A DNA stretch of 64,000 nt from Pseudomonas songnenensis (GTDB lineage: Bacteria > Pseudomonadota > Gammaproteobacteria > Pseudomonadales > Pseudomonadaceae): assembly GCF_003696315.1 (NCBI RefSeq), contig NZ_RFFN01000001.1:836569-900568 (forward strand), given 5' to 3'. Position numbers and translations under genes: made by a program. Below the pieces are notes generated by a model. The model saw only the letters and a list, made by a program, of their open reading frames with translations, did not search any database and was not told the origin of the DNA. Below are positions 9,884 to 19,860 of this stretch, piece after piece (within the stretch, counting starts at the first letter, position 1; every line of letters begins with the position of its first letter).

Positions 9884-9901
9884 TGCCCCCAAGCGGGGGC
9901 A
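9884..9901 (-). terminator. Hairpin after lldP, probably a partial terminator
   Basis: TGCCCCC (9884-9890), a four-base loop, and GGGGGCA (9895-9901), 14 bases past the lldP stop on the minus strand. There is no U run after it, so it is more likely an attenuating or processing hairpin than a full stop before lldEFG-dld. Confidence 0.45.
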
Positions 9902-9914
9902 CGATTCCTGTTTC

Positions 9915-11609
9915 TTACACTCCGACCAGTGGGTCGGTCACGCCTAGCACGTAGATGGCGATCAGGCCGATCACCCCCGTGAACAGCACGTAGTACAGCG
10001 TAGGCCATATGGTCTTGCGCAGCGTGGAGCCTTCACGGCCGAGCAGGCCGACGGTGGCGGAAGCAGCAACCACGTTGTGGATCGCAACCATGTTGCCTGC
10101 CGCAGCGCCAACAGCCTGGGTGGCAACTACCATCGCGCCGGAAATTCCGAGCGACTGTGCAACGCCAAACTGGAACTGACTGAACATCATGTTGCTGACG
10201 GTGTTGGAGCCGGCGAGGAACGCACCCAGCGCACCGACGGCTGGCGCCAGCAGCGGGTAGATGCTGCCGACGCTATCGGCTACATAGCGCGCCATCACGA
10301 TCGGCATGCTGGCCAGCTCGGCGCCGTTGACGCCGGAGTTGATCAGGATGCGCACCATCGGCACGGTGAACAGCAGCACGAAGCCGGCGCTGAGCAGTAC
10401 GCCGCTGGATTCCTTCACGGCAGCCTTGAGCTCGGAAACGCGCATGCCATGCAGGAAGAAGGTAATCAGCACCACCATGACGAGGATGCCGCCCGGCAGG
10501 TACAGCGGCTCGATGCCCGCATTGACACCGGTTTCGCCGAGGATGTTGGCAAAGGCGATGGAGACCGATTTCAGCGTGGCAGTGACCTGCGGGAACACGC
10601 GGCTGATCACCAGGATCGCACCGACCAGCACGTAGGGCAGCCAGGCACGGAAGGCGCTCATCGGGCGGGCGGCGATCTCGTCCAGCTTCATTTCGATGGT
10701 GCCCAGCCACTCGGCCGGCCATTCCTTGGCGTCGGCGAAGTCCCAGGTAGTCTTCGGCGTCAGGAACTTGAAGCGGGCGGCGGTGGTGACGATTGCCAGG
10801 CCCACCAGGCCACCCAGCAGCGATGGGAATTCCGGGCCGAGGAAGATGCCTGTGGCGGCGTAGGGCAGGGTGAATGCCAGGCCGGCGAAGATCGCGAACG
10901 GCAGTACTTCAAAGCCGGCTTTCCAGCTCTTCTCCTTGCCGAAGAAGCGCGTCAGCATCAGCACCATGATCAGCGGCATCACGGTGCCGACGATGGCGTG
11001 GGTGATCGCCACGCTGCTGGTGATCTGCTGCAGGTAGGCGTTCCAGCTCGAACCCTGTGCCGCCAGTTGTGCACCGATGGTGGCGGTATCCAGGCCGCTA
11101 TTGATGCCTACGACGATCGGTGTGCCGACCGCGCCGAACGACACCGGCGTGCTTTGTACCAGCATGCCCAGCAGGACTGCGGCCATCGCCGGGAAGCCGA
11201 CCGCAACCAGTAGCGGTGCGGCGATAGCGGCCGGGGTGCCGAAGCCGGAGGCGCCCTCGATGAAGCAGCCGAACAGCCAGGCGATGATGATGGCCTGGAT
11301 ACGACGGTCAGGGCTGATGGTGGTGAAGCCCGCGCGAATGGCGGTAATGCCGCCGGAATGCTTGAGGGTGTTCAGCAGCAGGATCGCGCCGAAGATGATC
11401 CACAACAGGCCGAGGGTGATCACCAGGCCCTGCAGCGTGGAGGCGATGATGCGGTTGACGCTCATGTCCCAGACGAACAGCCCGATGGCTGCGGTGAACA
11501 GGAAGACCAGCGGCATGGCGCGGCTGGCGGGCCAGCGCAGACCGATCAGCATGATTGCTGCGAGCAGAATGGGTGTGAAGGCGAAAAGTGCGAGCAGTCC
11601 GTTGGACAT
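9915..11609 (-). CDS. lldP: L-lactate permease
   Basis: A 564-residue inner-membrane proton symporter of the LctP family importing L- and D-lactate (and glycolate). It is hydrophobic throughout with about 12-14 predicted membrane segments, and the family stretches [22 protein letters not shown] and [18 protein letters not shown] are present. Length is normal. The start ATG (11609) has AGGGGA about 10 bases upstream and is preceded, one base away, by the stop of a 24-codon leader ORF. It is divergent from lldR, with LldR-type operators between them. Confidence 0.96.
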   Translation of the reverse strand: MSNGLLALFAFTPILLAAIMLIGLRWPASRAMPLVFLFTAAIGLFVWDMSVNRIIASTLQGLVITLGLLWIIFGAILLLNTLKHSGGITAIRAGFTTISPDRRIQAIIIAWLFGCFIEGASGFGTPAAIAAPLLVAVGFPAMAAVLLGMLVQSTPVSFGAVGTPIVVGINSGLDTATIGAQLAAQGSSWNAYLQQITSSVAITHAIVGTVMPLIMVLMLTRFFGKEKSWKAGFEVLPFAIFAGLAFTLPYAATGIFLGPEFPSLLGGLVGLAIVTTAARFKFLTPKTTWDFADAKEWPAEWLGTIEMKLDEIAARPMSAFRAWLPYVLVGAILVISRVFPQVTATLKSVSIAFANILGETGVNAGIEPLYLPGGILVMVVLITFFLHGMRVSELKAAVKESSGVLLSAGFVLLFTVPMVRILINSGVNGAELASMPIVMARYVADSVGSIYPLLAPAVGALGAFLAGSNTVSNMMFSQFQFGVAQSLGISGAMVVATQAVGAAAGNMVAIHNVVAASATVGLLGREGSTLRKTIWPTLYYVLFTGVIGLIAIYVLGVTDPLVGV

Positions 11610-11610
11610 G

Positions 11611-11685
11611 TCAGGCTTCCCCTGCGGTTCGGTTCAGATGGGGCCCTGAGCGGACCGTGGAGTTGTTGTTGTGCGCAGATCTCAT
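11611..11685 (-). CDS. Leader ORF of 24 codons coupled to lldP
   Basis: ATG (11685) is preceded at 6 bases by GAGGAC, the best ribosome-binding site in the leader. The frame encodes [10 protein letters not shown] and 14 further residues, and its TGA (11613-11611) ends one base before the lldP ATG (TGACATG). Codons 5-8 include AACAACAAC, the CA-motif type bound by Hfq/Crc, placed where binding would block translation of the leader. I infer that translation of lldP is coupled to this short ORF and may be subject to catabolite repression. It could also be fortuitous; no homologue is known to me. Confidence 0.5.
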   Translation of the reverse strand: MRSAHNNNSTVRSGPHLNRTAGEA

Positions 11686-11717
11686 GCTGAGTCCTCTTAT
11701 TTTTAGACCAGTCTGTA

Positions 11718-11734
11718 AATTGGTAAGACCAATT
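11718..11734. promoter_or_regulatory. LldR operator in the lldP promoter region
   Basis: AATTGGTAAGACCAATT is a perfect palindrome (7-bp arms, 3-bp centre) with the TGGTnnnACCA core of FadR-subfamily GntR regulators, to which LldR belongs. It lies 33 bases upstream of the lldP leader start. Confidence 0.8.
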
Positions 11735-11751
11735 AACAGAAGGGAATGGCC

Positions 11752-11780
11752 AGCGTAAGAGCTGCGTATAGGGGCGTCAA
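11752..11780 (-). promoter_or_regulatory. Candidate lldP promoter
   Basis: On the minus strand TTGACG (11780-11775), 17-base spacer, TACGCT (11757-11752). The -10 box is weak. The start point near 11745 would place the LldR palindrome at about +11 to +27, suited to repression by blockage. Confidence 0.35.
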
Positions 11781-11851
11781 TTAGCTAGCTATAGACTTTG
11801 GTCGCAACCGCTGGCCTTGTGCGGATGCGCGGTCATGGCTAGCATTTCTGG

Positions 11852-11866
11852 ATTGGTAAGACCATT
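11852..11866. promoter_or_regulatory. LldR operator at the lldR start
   Basis: ATTGGTAAGACCATT carries the same TGGTAAGACCA core as the site at 11718-11734, with imperfect flanks. It ends 12 bases before the lldR ATG, suggesting autoregulation. Confidence 0.7.
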
Positions 11867-11878
11867 TGGGGGGCTGAT

Positions 11879-12664
11879 ATGGATGTGGGCATGGTGCGGC
11901 AGCGGCGGCTGGCGGACGATATCGTCGCGCAGCTGGAAACCATGATTCTCGAGGGCACGCTCAAGGCGGGTGAGCGTCTTCCTGCTGAGCGCGCCCTGGC
12001 CGAGAGCTTTGGGGTTTCGCGGCCTTCGTTGCGTGAAGCGATTCAGAAGCTCGCGGCCAAGGGGCTGCTGGTGAGTCGGCATGGCGGAGGTACATTCGTC
12101 GCCGAGTCGCTGGGCTCGACGTTCAGCGATCCTCTGTTGCACTTGTTGGAAAACAACAGCGATGCGCAACGCGACTTGCTGGAGTTTCGCCACACGCTTG
12201 AAGGCAGTTGTGCGTACTACGCCGCGCTGCGTGCAACCGAGGTGGACCAGAAACGCCTCACCGAAGCCTTCGTGGCGTTGCAGGATTGCTATACCCGAGA
12301 GGGCAAGGTAACTCGGGCGGAGGAAGGCGCAGCCGATGCCCAATTCCACCTGGCCATTGCCGAAGCCAGCCACAATGCAGTGTTGCTGCACACCATCCGT
12401 GGCCTGTTCGATCTGCTCAAGCGCAACGTGGTGACTAACATCGGTGGCATGTATGCCCTGCGTGACGAAACGCGGGACATGCTGATGAGTCAGCATCGCG
12501 AGTTGTACGAGGCGATCATGGCCAGGCGGGCAGTGGAAGCTCGTGAGGTGATCCATCGGCACATCAACTATGTGCAGGAAGTGTTGGCCGAAGGTCAGCA
12601 GGAAGCCCAGCGGCTGGCGCGCGCGCAGCGCCGGCAGGGTGAAAGGATGCAGAAGGAAGGTTGA
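11879..12664 (+). CDS. lldR: Lactate-responsive GntR/FadR-family regulator
   Basis: A 261-residue regulator, divergent from lldP. The N-terminal winged HTH (about residues 10-75) contains RLPAERALAESFGVSRPSLREAIQKL, the GntR signature, and an FCD effector domain follows with metal/ligand His residues in DAQFHLAIAEASHN and HRHINYV. Lactate is the expected inducer that releases repression of lldP and the downstream genes. The first ATG has GGGGGG upstream; a second ATG four codons later is possible. Two TGGTnnnACCA operators lie in the shared promoter region. Confidence 0.92.
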   Translation: MDVGMVRQRRLADDIVAQLETMILEGTLKAGERLPAERALAESFGVSRPSLREAIQKLAAKGLLVSRHGGGTFVAESLGSTFSDPLLHLLENNSDAQRDLLEFRHTLEGSCAYYAALRATEVDQKRLTEAFVALQDCYTREGKVTRAEEGAADAQFHLAIAEASHNAVLLHTIRGLFDLLKRNVVTNIGGMYALRDETRDMLMSQHRELYEAIMARRAVEAREVIHRHINYVQEVLAEGQQEAQRLARAQRRQGERMQKEG

Positions 12665-12671
12665 GCGCGGA

Positions 12672-12690
12672 GCCGGCATTGGCTGCCGGC
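12672..12690. terminator. Hairpin between convergent lldR and smpB
   Basis: GCCGGC (12672-12677) and GCCGGC (12685-12690), a self-complementary pair extended by GCGC on the right, lies in the 67-base gap between two converging genes. No clear U run follows on either strand. Confidence 0.35.
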
Positions 12691-12731
12691 GCGCTATTGC
12701 CGCATGGACTGATCAGGCCGCGCTATGGCGG

Positions 12732-13214
12732 TCAGTCGTCCTTGCCCTTGGTGCGCATGGCGCGCTGGATCTCCCGATCGGAGTCGCGTTCCTTCTCGGT
12801 ATGGCGCTTGTCGTACTCTTTCTTGCCTTTGCCGAGGGCGATCTCGCACTTGATCATGTGCTTCTTCCAGTACAGCGAAAGCGCCACGCAGGCGTACCCC
12901 TTCTGCTGCACGGCACCGAACAGCTTGCCCAGCTCGCGCTTGTTCAGCAGCAGCTTGCGGGTGCGGGTCGGGTCGGCGATGACGTGAGTGCTGGCGCTGG
13001 TCAGCGGGGTGATGTGCGCGCCCATCAGCCAGGCTTCGCCATCCTTGAGCAGGACGTAGCTGTCCACCAGCTGTGCCTTGCCGGCACGCATGCTCTTCAC
13101 TTCCCAGCCGGCCAGGACGAGGCCCGCCTCGAATTTCTGTTCGATGAAGTAGTCGTGTAGCGCTTTCTTGTTCAGCGCGATGGTCCCGGGGGACTGTTTC
13201 TTCTGTTTGGCCAT
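12732..13214 (-). CDS. smpB: SsrA-binding protein
   Basis: A 160-residue RNA-binding protein that delivers alanyl-tmRNA to stalled ribosomes and mimics the missing anticodon stem. It has the characteristic oligonucleotide-binding core: [38 protein letters not shown], and the basic C-terminal tail ([17 protein letters not shown]) that enters the mRNA channel. Its RNA partner ssrA is about 9.5 kb away in the same window. Convergent with lldR and divergent from ratA, as in other pseudomonads. Confidence 0.97.
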   Translation of the reverse strand: MAKQKKQSPGTIALNKKALHDYFIEQKFEAGLVLAGWEVKSMRAGKAQLVDSYVLLKDGEAWLMGAHITPLTSASTHVIADPTRTRKLLLNKRELGKLFGAVQQKGYACVALSLYWKKHMIKCEIALGKGKKEYDKRHTEKERDSDREIQRAMRTKGKDD

Positions 13215-13424
13215 AGGGGGCGCATTATAGGGAGTCCCGTTGCGGCTGGCGACAGCCCTCGACAGCCGCGGCGCCAGAAACTTGAGGGGCGGCCGTTAAT
13301 CCCCGACAATGTGCGCGCTTTGCTGCCGCCTTGACTCTTCAACGCCTGAGTTATGCGGTTGCGGGCCGGCTGCGTCGGGTGCTTTGGATCGGCGCGCAAC
13401 GAAATGATGACGTAGAAGGTCCGC

Positions 13425-13859
13425 ATGACGACGCACATTCAACGTTCCGCGCTGCTGCCTTACCCCGCGCAGGCGCTGTTCGACATGGTCAACGATGTAG
13501 CCAGCTATCCTCAGTTCCTGCCCTGGTGTTCTGCGACCGAGGTGCTTTCCAGTAGCGAGACCGAGATGCACGCCAGCATGACGGTGGCGAAGGCCGGGTT
13601 GAGTCAGCGCTTCATGACGCGTAACGCGCTGGAGTTCGGCAAGCGGATCGAGATGACGCTTGAGGAAGGTCCATTCAGCCATCTTCATGGCATCTGGGAA
13701 TTCAAGGCGCTGGGCGAGAAGGCCTGCAAGATAAGCCTGGATCTGACCTTTGATTACGCCGGGCCGCTGGTCAAGGCAACGCTCGGGCCGCTGTTCAACC
13801 AGGCTGCCAACACTTTGGTCGATGCCTTTTGCGAACGGGCGAAGCAGCTTTATGGATAA
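13425..13859 (+). CDS. ratA: RatA/Coq10-type START-domain protein
   Basis: A 144-residue polyketide-cyclase/START-like protein. Family features include PYPAQALFDMVNDVASYPQFLPWCSA near the N-terminus and the hydrophobic helix at the C-terminus (LFNQAANTLVDAFCERAKQL). In E. coli RatA was described as an inhibitor of ribosome subunit association; homologues of the Coq10 group bind ubiquinone and assist respiration. Both roles are family knowledge. Its end overlaps the next gene by eight bases, the widely conserved ratA-rnfH pair. AGAAGG lies before the ATG. Confidence 0.92.
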   Translation: MTTHIQRSALLPYPAQALFDMVNDVASYPQFLPWCSATEVLSSSETEMHASMTVAKAGLSQRFMTRNALEFGKRIEMTLEEGPFSHLHGIWEFKALGEKACKISLDLTFDYAGPLVKATLGPLFNQAANTLVDAFCERAKQLYG

Positions 13860-14166
13860 GCCATCGATTGCGGTCGAGGTGGTCTATGCGCTGGCGGACA
13901 AACAGAAGCTGCTGCAGATGACCGTGCCCGCCGGCACCACTGTTCGCGAGGCCGCGCTGCGCTCGGGGCTGGACGTGCATTTCCCCGGTCTCGATCTGGC
14001 GAGTGCGCCGCTTGGGATCTTTGGCAAGGCGGTGGCCAAGCCCGAGGAAAGGGTGCTGGAGGAGGGTGAGCGCGTCGAGATCTACCGGCCTCTGATCGCT
14101 GACCCGAAAGAGGTGCGCAAGCAGCGGGCAGCGAAGGCTGCGAAGAGCAAGGCCGATGATGCGTAA
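13852..14166 (+). CDS. rnfH: RnfH family protein (RatB)
   Basis: A 104-residue ubiquitin-like (beta-grasp) protein of the RnfH family, cellular role unsettled. IAVEVVYALADKQKLLQMTVPAGTTVREA and ERVEIYRPLIADPKEVRKQRAAK are the family hallmarks. The ATG at 13852 lies inside the ratA coding end, giving an eight-base overlap that suggests coupled translation; a longer upstream frame runs through ratA and is not coding. A Lys/Ala-rich tail ends the protein. Confidence 0.9.
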   Translation: MDKPSIAVEVVYALADKQKLLQMTVPAGTTVREAALRSGLDVHFPGLDLASAPLGIFGKAVAKPEERVLEEGERVEIYRPLIADPKEVRKQRAAKAAKSKADDA

Positions 14167-14180
14167 CAGATCGATACAAA

Positions 14181-14203
14181 AACGCCCGGGCTTGCCGGGC
14201 GTT
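14181..14203. terminator. Bidirectional terminator between rnfH and bamE
   Basis: AACGCCCGG (14181-14189) and CCGGGCGTT (14195-14203) form a 9-bp stem with U-rich sequence on both sides (TTTGTTT on the plus strand, TTTTTG on the minus), serving both converging genes. Confidence 0.85.
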
Positions 14204-14206
14204 TGT

Positions 14207-14722
14207 TTATTCGGTTTCCAGAGGCTCCGGAATTGGCACCGGAACCGGTTCGGCCTGGTCCACTTCGCGCTGAATCTGTTCCAGTAGCGAGCCGGGCGCG
14301 GGGCGCTCTTCGGGCTGGCGTGGCGCAGCGGCTGGAGTCGTGCTGGTGCCCTGCGGCTGACGGCCAAGGATCTGTTCGTCGCGGCTCACGCCGGGCATGA
14401 AGTCACCGGCCAGGCCGGCCAGCTGATCATTCGCGTTGAACACCAGGCTGACGCGTTCCTGCTGGCGCTGACTGCCGCCGGGCTGGATGCTGTACAGGTA
14501 GTCCCAGCGGTTGGCGTGGAAGGTGTCGGTGATCAGCGGATTGCCCATGATAAACCGCACCTGCTGGCGGGTCATTCCGGGGCGCAACTGGTCTATCATG
14601 TCCTGCGTGACGACATTGCCCTGTTGAATGTCGACCTTGTAAACCCCGGGAAATGAACAACCGGCGAGTGCGAACAGACCCACGAGGGTGAGGCTGGTCA
14701 GCATGAGCTTGGTGTTTTGCAT
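14207..14722 (-). CDS. bamE: Outer-membrane assembly lipoprotein BamE (OmlA/SmpA)
   Basis: A 171-residue lipoprotein of the BAM complex that inserts beta-barrel proteins in the outer membrane. The signal peptide ends in the lipobox LAGC (Cys22). The SmpA/OmlA domain follows: [33 protein letters not shown], and RWDYLYSI. A Pro-rich C-terminal extension (about residues 125-171) is longer than in E. coli BamE, as is normal in pseudomonads. The start at 14722 gives the signal peptide; the longer frame overlapping the fur leader is rejected. Divergent from fur. Confidence 0.95.
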   Translation of the reverse strand: MQNTKLMLTSLTLVGLFALAGCSFPGVYKVDIQQGNVVTQDMIDQLRPGMTRQQVRFIMGNPLITDTFHANRWDYLYSIQPGGSQRQQERVSLVFNANDQLAGLAGDFMPGVSRDEQILGRQPQGTSTTPAAAPRQPEERPAPGSLLEQIQREVDQAEPVPVPIPEPLETE

Positions 14723-14817
14723 CGGTGGGTGACTTCCACTATCTTGGCTGGGCAAAGAACCCGGATCATACCCGTATTGAAGGAGGCTGCGAAACAGCAG
14801 CAGCGAGAAAGCCAACC

Positions 14818-15222
14818 ATGGTCGAAAATAGCGAACTACGTAAAGCTGGGCTCAAGGTAACTCTGCCGCGGGTGAAGATCCTGCAGATGCTGGACACTAC
14901 CGATCGCCGTCACATGAGTGCCGAAGACGTCTACAAGGCGTTGATGGAAGCGGGTGAGGATGTCGGTCTGGCGACGGTCTATCGCGTGCTGACCCAGTTC
15001 GAGGCGGCCGGCCTGGTAGTTCGGCATAACTTCGATGGTGGTCATGCCGTCTTCGAGCTTGCCGACGGCGGGCATCATGACCACATGGTCTGCGTCGACA
15101 GTGGTGATGTCATCGAGTTCTTCGATCCCGAGATCGAAAAGTTGCAGAAAGAGATCGTCAAGCGTCACGGTTACGAGCTGGTGGATCACAACCTTGTGCT
15201 CTACGTGCGCAAGAAGGATTGA
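14818..15222 (+). CDS. fur: Ferric uptake regulator
   Basis: A 134-residue Fe(II)-dependent repressor of iron acquisition genes. The winged-helix domain (about 1-83) includes [15 protein letters not shown] and [18 protein letters not shown]; the dimerisation domain has the metal site HHDHMVC. Only one Cys (in MVCVDSGD) remains of the usual CxxC zinc site, and the C-terminal pair is absent, as in P. aeruginosa Fur. The start at 14818 matches the family N-terminus; the ribosome-binding site (GAGAAAG) is modest. No convincing Fur box was seen in the 95-base gap to bamE. Confidence 0.97.
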   Translation: MVENSELRKAGLKVTLPRVKILQMLDTTDRRHMSAEDVYKALMEAGEDVGLATVYRVLTQFEAAGLVVRHNFDGGHAVFELADGGHHDHMVCVDSGDVIEFFDPEIEKLQKEIVKRHGYELVDHNLVLYVRKKD

Positions 15223-15235
15223 TCTCCTGTGCATG

Positions 15236-15262
15236 AAAAAGGCGGCCGCGGCCGCCTTTTTT
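15236..15262. terminator. Bidirectional terminator between fur and recN
   Basis: The self-complementary core GGCGGCCGCGGCCGCC (15241-15256) is flanked by AAAAA and TTTTTT, serving fur and convergent recN. Confidence 0.9.
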
Positions 15263-15279
15263 GTGCCTGTCCGTCGGGC

Positions 15280-16953
15280 TCAGGCCTGGGCCGAGGTGAC
15301 CATCTGCCGGGCATGCGCCATTGATTGTTCGGTGAGGTCGACGCCGCCGAGCATCCGCGCGATCTCCCCGACCCGGCCGGCCTGATCCAGTTCGGTCACT
15401 GCCGTGCGAGTCTCGTCGGCGCCTCGAGCCTTGTGCACGAACAGGTGGTGATGGCCTTGGGCGGCGACCTGCGGCAGGTGGGTCACGGTCAGTACCTGTC
15501 CGCGCTCGCCGAGGCGGCGCAGCAGTTGTCCGACGATCTCTGCGGTGGGGCCACCGATGCCAACGTCGACTTCATCGAATACCAGTGTCGGTACGCGGGA
15601 CGTCTGGGCCGTGATGACCTGAATTGCCAGGCTGATGCGTGACAGCTCACCGCCCGAGGCGACCTTGGCCAGCGGTCGCAGTGGCTGGCCCGGGTTGGCG
15701 CTGACCAGAAACTCCACCTGCTCCAGGCCGTAGGGCATCAGCTCACCCTCAGCAGCGGGCTTGAGCTGCACGCTGAATCTGCCACCGGGCATGCCCAGGC
15801 GCTGGACCTCGACTTCCACCGCGCTCGCCAGCTGATCTGCCGCGACCTGACGCATGCGGCTGAGTTCGCCGGCTTTTTCTTCATAGTGCCGGGCGTATGC
15901 CGCCAGTTCTTCGCCGAGTCGCTCGACTGCTTCGTCGTCGGCGTTGAGTCCTTCGAGCTCTTCCAGCAGTTGCAGATGCAGTGAAGGCAGCTCGGAAGGT
16001 TGGATGCGATGTTTGCGGGCGAGGGTGTAGATGGTGTCCAGGCGCTCCTCCAGCGTCTGCTGGCGCTCGGGATCGGCGTCGAAATGATCGACGAAGCGGT
16101 TGAGTTCGCCGATGGCTTCTTCCACCTGAATCTGCGCGCTGGCCAGCAGGTTGACCGCTTCGCTCAGCGCCTGCGGTTGGTTCTGGAAGGCCGTCAGGCG
16201 TTGCAGGCTGCTGGTCAGTGCTGACAGCACGTTGCCGGCATCGCTTTCGCTGCACAGCTCCATGACCTGGCGGCAGGCGCCAAGTAGTTGCTCCGCGTTC
16301 GCGAGGTTCTTGTGCTCCTGCTCCAGTTGCTCCAGCTCGCTCTCGCCAAGCGCAAGGTTTTCCAGCTCTTCGAGCTGGTAGCTGAGCAGCTGATGGCGGG
16401 CGCGCTGCTCGTCGCCGCTGTTGCTCAGTCGCTCCAGTGTCTGGCGGGTTTGCCGCCAGCGTTGTGCAGCAAGTTGTACCTGGCGCGCCAGTTCCTGGCT
16501 GCCGCTGAACTCATCGAGCAGGCGTCGATGGGTGTCCGTCTTCAGCAGCGACTGATGCTCGTGCTGGCCGTGAATATCGATGAGAAGCTCGCCCAGCGCC
16601 TTGAGATCACCCTGGGGGCAGGGCGTGCCATTGATATAACCGCGCGAGCGCCCTTCGGCCGTGATCACTCGCCGCAGAATGCATGGGCCGTCATTGTCCA
16701 TGTCGCGCTCGGCGAGCCAGGCGCGGGCGTCGGGAATATCGTCCAGATCGAAGCTGGCAAGGATGTCGGCTTTGTCGGCACCTGTACGCACCACGCTGCT
16801 GTCGGCACGATCGCCCAACGTCAGGCCGAGCGCGTCGAGCATGATCGATTTGCCGGCGCCGGTTTCACCGCTGATGACACTCATGCCGCGTTTCAGCTCG
16901 AGGTCGAGATGCTCGACGATGGCGTAGTTGTGTACCGACAGATGAACCAGCAT
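15280..16953 (-). CDS. recN: DNA repair protein RecN
   Basis: A 557-residue SMC-like ATPase for double-strand-break repair. Walker A GETGAGKS is at residues 29-36, a central coiled coil spans about 160-370, and the C-terminal half has the ABC signature (VASGGELSRISLAIQ) and Walker B (TLVFDEVDVGIGG). Length is that of the family. A LexA-type box (16979-16994) lies 25 bases upstream, predicting SOS induction. Divergent from grpE and convergent with fur. Confidence 0.97.
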   Translation of the reverse strand: MLVHLSVHNYAIVEHLDLELKRGMSVISGETGAGKSIMLDALGLTLGDRADSSVVRTGADKADILASFDLDDIPDARAWLAERDMDNDGPCILRRVITAEGRSRGYINGTPCPQGDLKALGELLIDIHGQHEHQSLLKTDTHRRLLDEFSGSQELARQVQLAAQRWRQTRQTLERLSNSGDEQRARHQLLSYQLEELENLALGESELEQLEQEHKNLANAEQLLGACRQVMELCSESDAGNVLSALTSSLQRLTAFQNQPQALSEAVNLLASAQIQVEEAIGELNRFVDHFDADPERQQTLEERLDTIYTLARKHRIQPSELPSLHLQLLEELEGLNADDEAVERLGEELAAYARHYEEKAGELSRMRQVAADQLASAVEVEVQRLGMPGGRFSVQLKPAAEGELMPYGLEQVEFLVSANPGQPLRPLAKVASGGELSRISLAIQVITAQTSRVPTLVFDEVDVGIGGPTAEIVGQLLRRLGERGQVLTVTHLPQVAAQGHHHLFVHKARGADETRTAVTELDQAGRVGEIARMLGGVDLTEQSMAHARQMVTSAQA

Positions 16954-16978
16954 GGCGGGGCTCCCGATATTTGTGTGG

Positions 16979-16994
16979 CTGGCTATTTATACAG
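16979..16994 (-). promoter_or_regulatory. LexA box of recN
   Basis: CTGGCTATTTATACAG on the plus strand reads CTGTATAAATAGCCAG for recN and fits CTG-N10-CAG with an AT-rich centre. It ends 26 bases before the recN ATG. Confidence 0.8.
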
Positions 16995-17075
16995 TGGTTT
17001 TCCTTGTGCCTACAAGTACGGGTAGATGAATGTGCGGTCGCTGGTCATTTCGTGCGCTGCACTTTGCTTCGTGCC

Positions 17076-17101
17076 CTTGAAGGCGGTTTTCCCGCCCCCA
17101 T
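17076..17101 (+). promoter_or_regulatory. Sigma-32 promoter of grpE
   Basis: CTTGAA (17076-17081), a 14-base spacer, and CCCCAT (17096-17101, continuing ATA) match the heat-shock consensus. Transcription would start about 45 bases before the grpE ATG. Confidence 0.85.
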
Positions 17102-17155
17102 ATAGCGGCACAAGCGCGGGTTTGCTGCCCGCTGATCGCATAGAGAGGAGGACTC

Positions 17156-17725
17156 ATGGCCGACGAGCAGAACCTGGATAACCAGAACCCGGAAACGCCC
17201 GAGCATTCGGAAGCGGACGTAGCCGAGGACCTGGCTGCACGCGTGCAATCGCTGGAAGAACAGCTGGCGGCGGCGCAGGACCAGTCCCTGCGCGTGGCGG
17301 CGGAGCTGCAGAACATTCGTCGGCGCGCCGAGCAGGATATCGAGAAGGCCCACAAGTTCGCGCTGGAGAAGTTCGCCGGTGACCTGTTGGCGGTTGCCGA
17401 CAGCCTTGAGCGTGGTCTTGAACTGTCCAGCCCCGGTGACGAGGCGGTCAAGCCGATGCGTGAAGGTGTCGAGCTGACCCTCAAGCTGCTGTTGGATACC
17501 CTCGCGCGTCACCAGCTCGAGCAGCTCGACCCCCACGGCGAGCCCTTCAATCCCGAGCATCATCAGGCCATGGCGATGGAAGAGAGCACCCATGTCGAGC
17601 CGGGCAGCGTGCTCAAGGTGTTCCAGAAGGGTTATCTGCTCAACGGCCGCCTGCTGCGTCCGGCGATGGTCGTCGTCAGCAAGGCGCCCGCCGATGTGCC
17701 GCCTTCGATCGATGAGAAGGCTTGA
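17156..17725 (+). CDS. grpE: Nucleotide exchange factor GrpE
   Basis: A 189-residue co-chaperone that releases ADP from DnaK. A long N-terminal coiled coil (about 25-90: [27 protein letters not shown]) leads to a C-terminal beta domain with the signature stretch [41 protein letters not shown] lies before the ATG. A sigma-32 promoter stands upstream, and a second one at the gene's end drives dnaK, so the order grpE-dnaK-dnaJ is a heat-shock cluster with internal promoters. Confidence 0.97.
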   Translation: MADEQNLDNQNPETPEHSEADVAEDLAARVQSLEEQLAAAQDQSLRVAAELQNIRRRAEQDIEKAHKFALEKFAGDLLAVADSLERGLELSSPGDEAVKPMREGVELTLKLLLDTLARHQLEQLDPHGEPFNPEHHQAMAMEESTHVEPGSVLKVFQKGYLLNGRLLRPAMVVVSKAPADVPPSIDEKA

Positions 17726-17746
17726 AATCCGGTTGCCGACCCCCAT
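17721..17746 (+). promoter_or_regulatory. Sigma-32 promoter of dnaK, overlapping the grpE stop
   Basis: CTTGAA (17721-17726) contains the grpE stop codon TGA; a 14-base spacer and CCCCAT (17741-17746, continuing CT) complete a near-perfect heat-shock promoter. The start of transcription would be near 17755, about 70 bases before dnaK. Confidence 0.85.
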
Positions 17747-17824
17747 CTGGTAGCCAAGCGTTTTTGTGTTACCCGCAGCCGGTAAAACAGGCGCGGACCA
17801 ATCGAAATTTGGAGAGCGAATTAA

Positions 17825-19738
<1,914 letters not shown>

Positions 19739-19760
19739 GCCCTGGCTTGCTTCCGCTCCA

Positions 19761-19826
19761 GCCCGTCCCGACATCGTTCGGGCGGGCCCGACCGCCGCGC
19801 GGGGGCTTGCTCCCGCGTCGGCGTGT
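19761..19826 (+). other. Two GC-rich stem-loops between dnaK and dnaJ
   Basis: GCCCGTCC (19761-19768) pairs with GGGCGGGC (19780-19787), and a second hairpin follows (CGCGGGGGC ... CCCGCG, about 19799-19818). Without U runs they look like processing or attenuating structures that would lower dnaJ expression relative to dnaK. Confidence 0.35.
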
Positions 19827-19860
19827 CTGGAAGGCACGAAATTGAGGGTTCAGGATAGTT

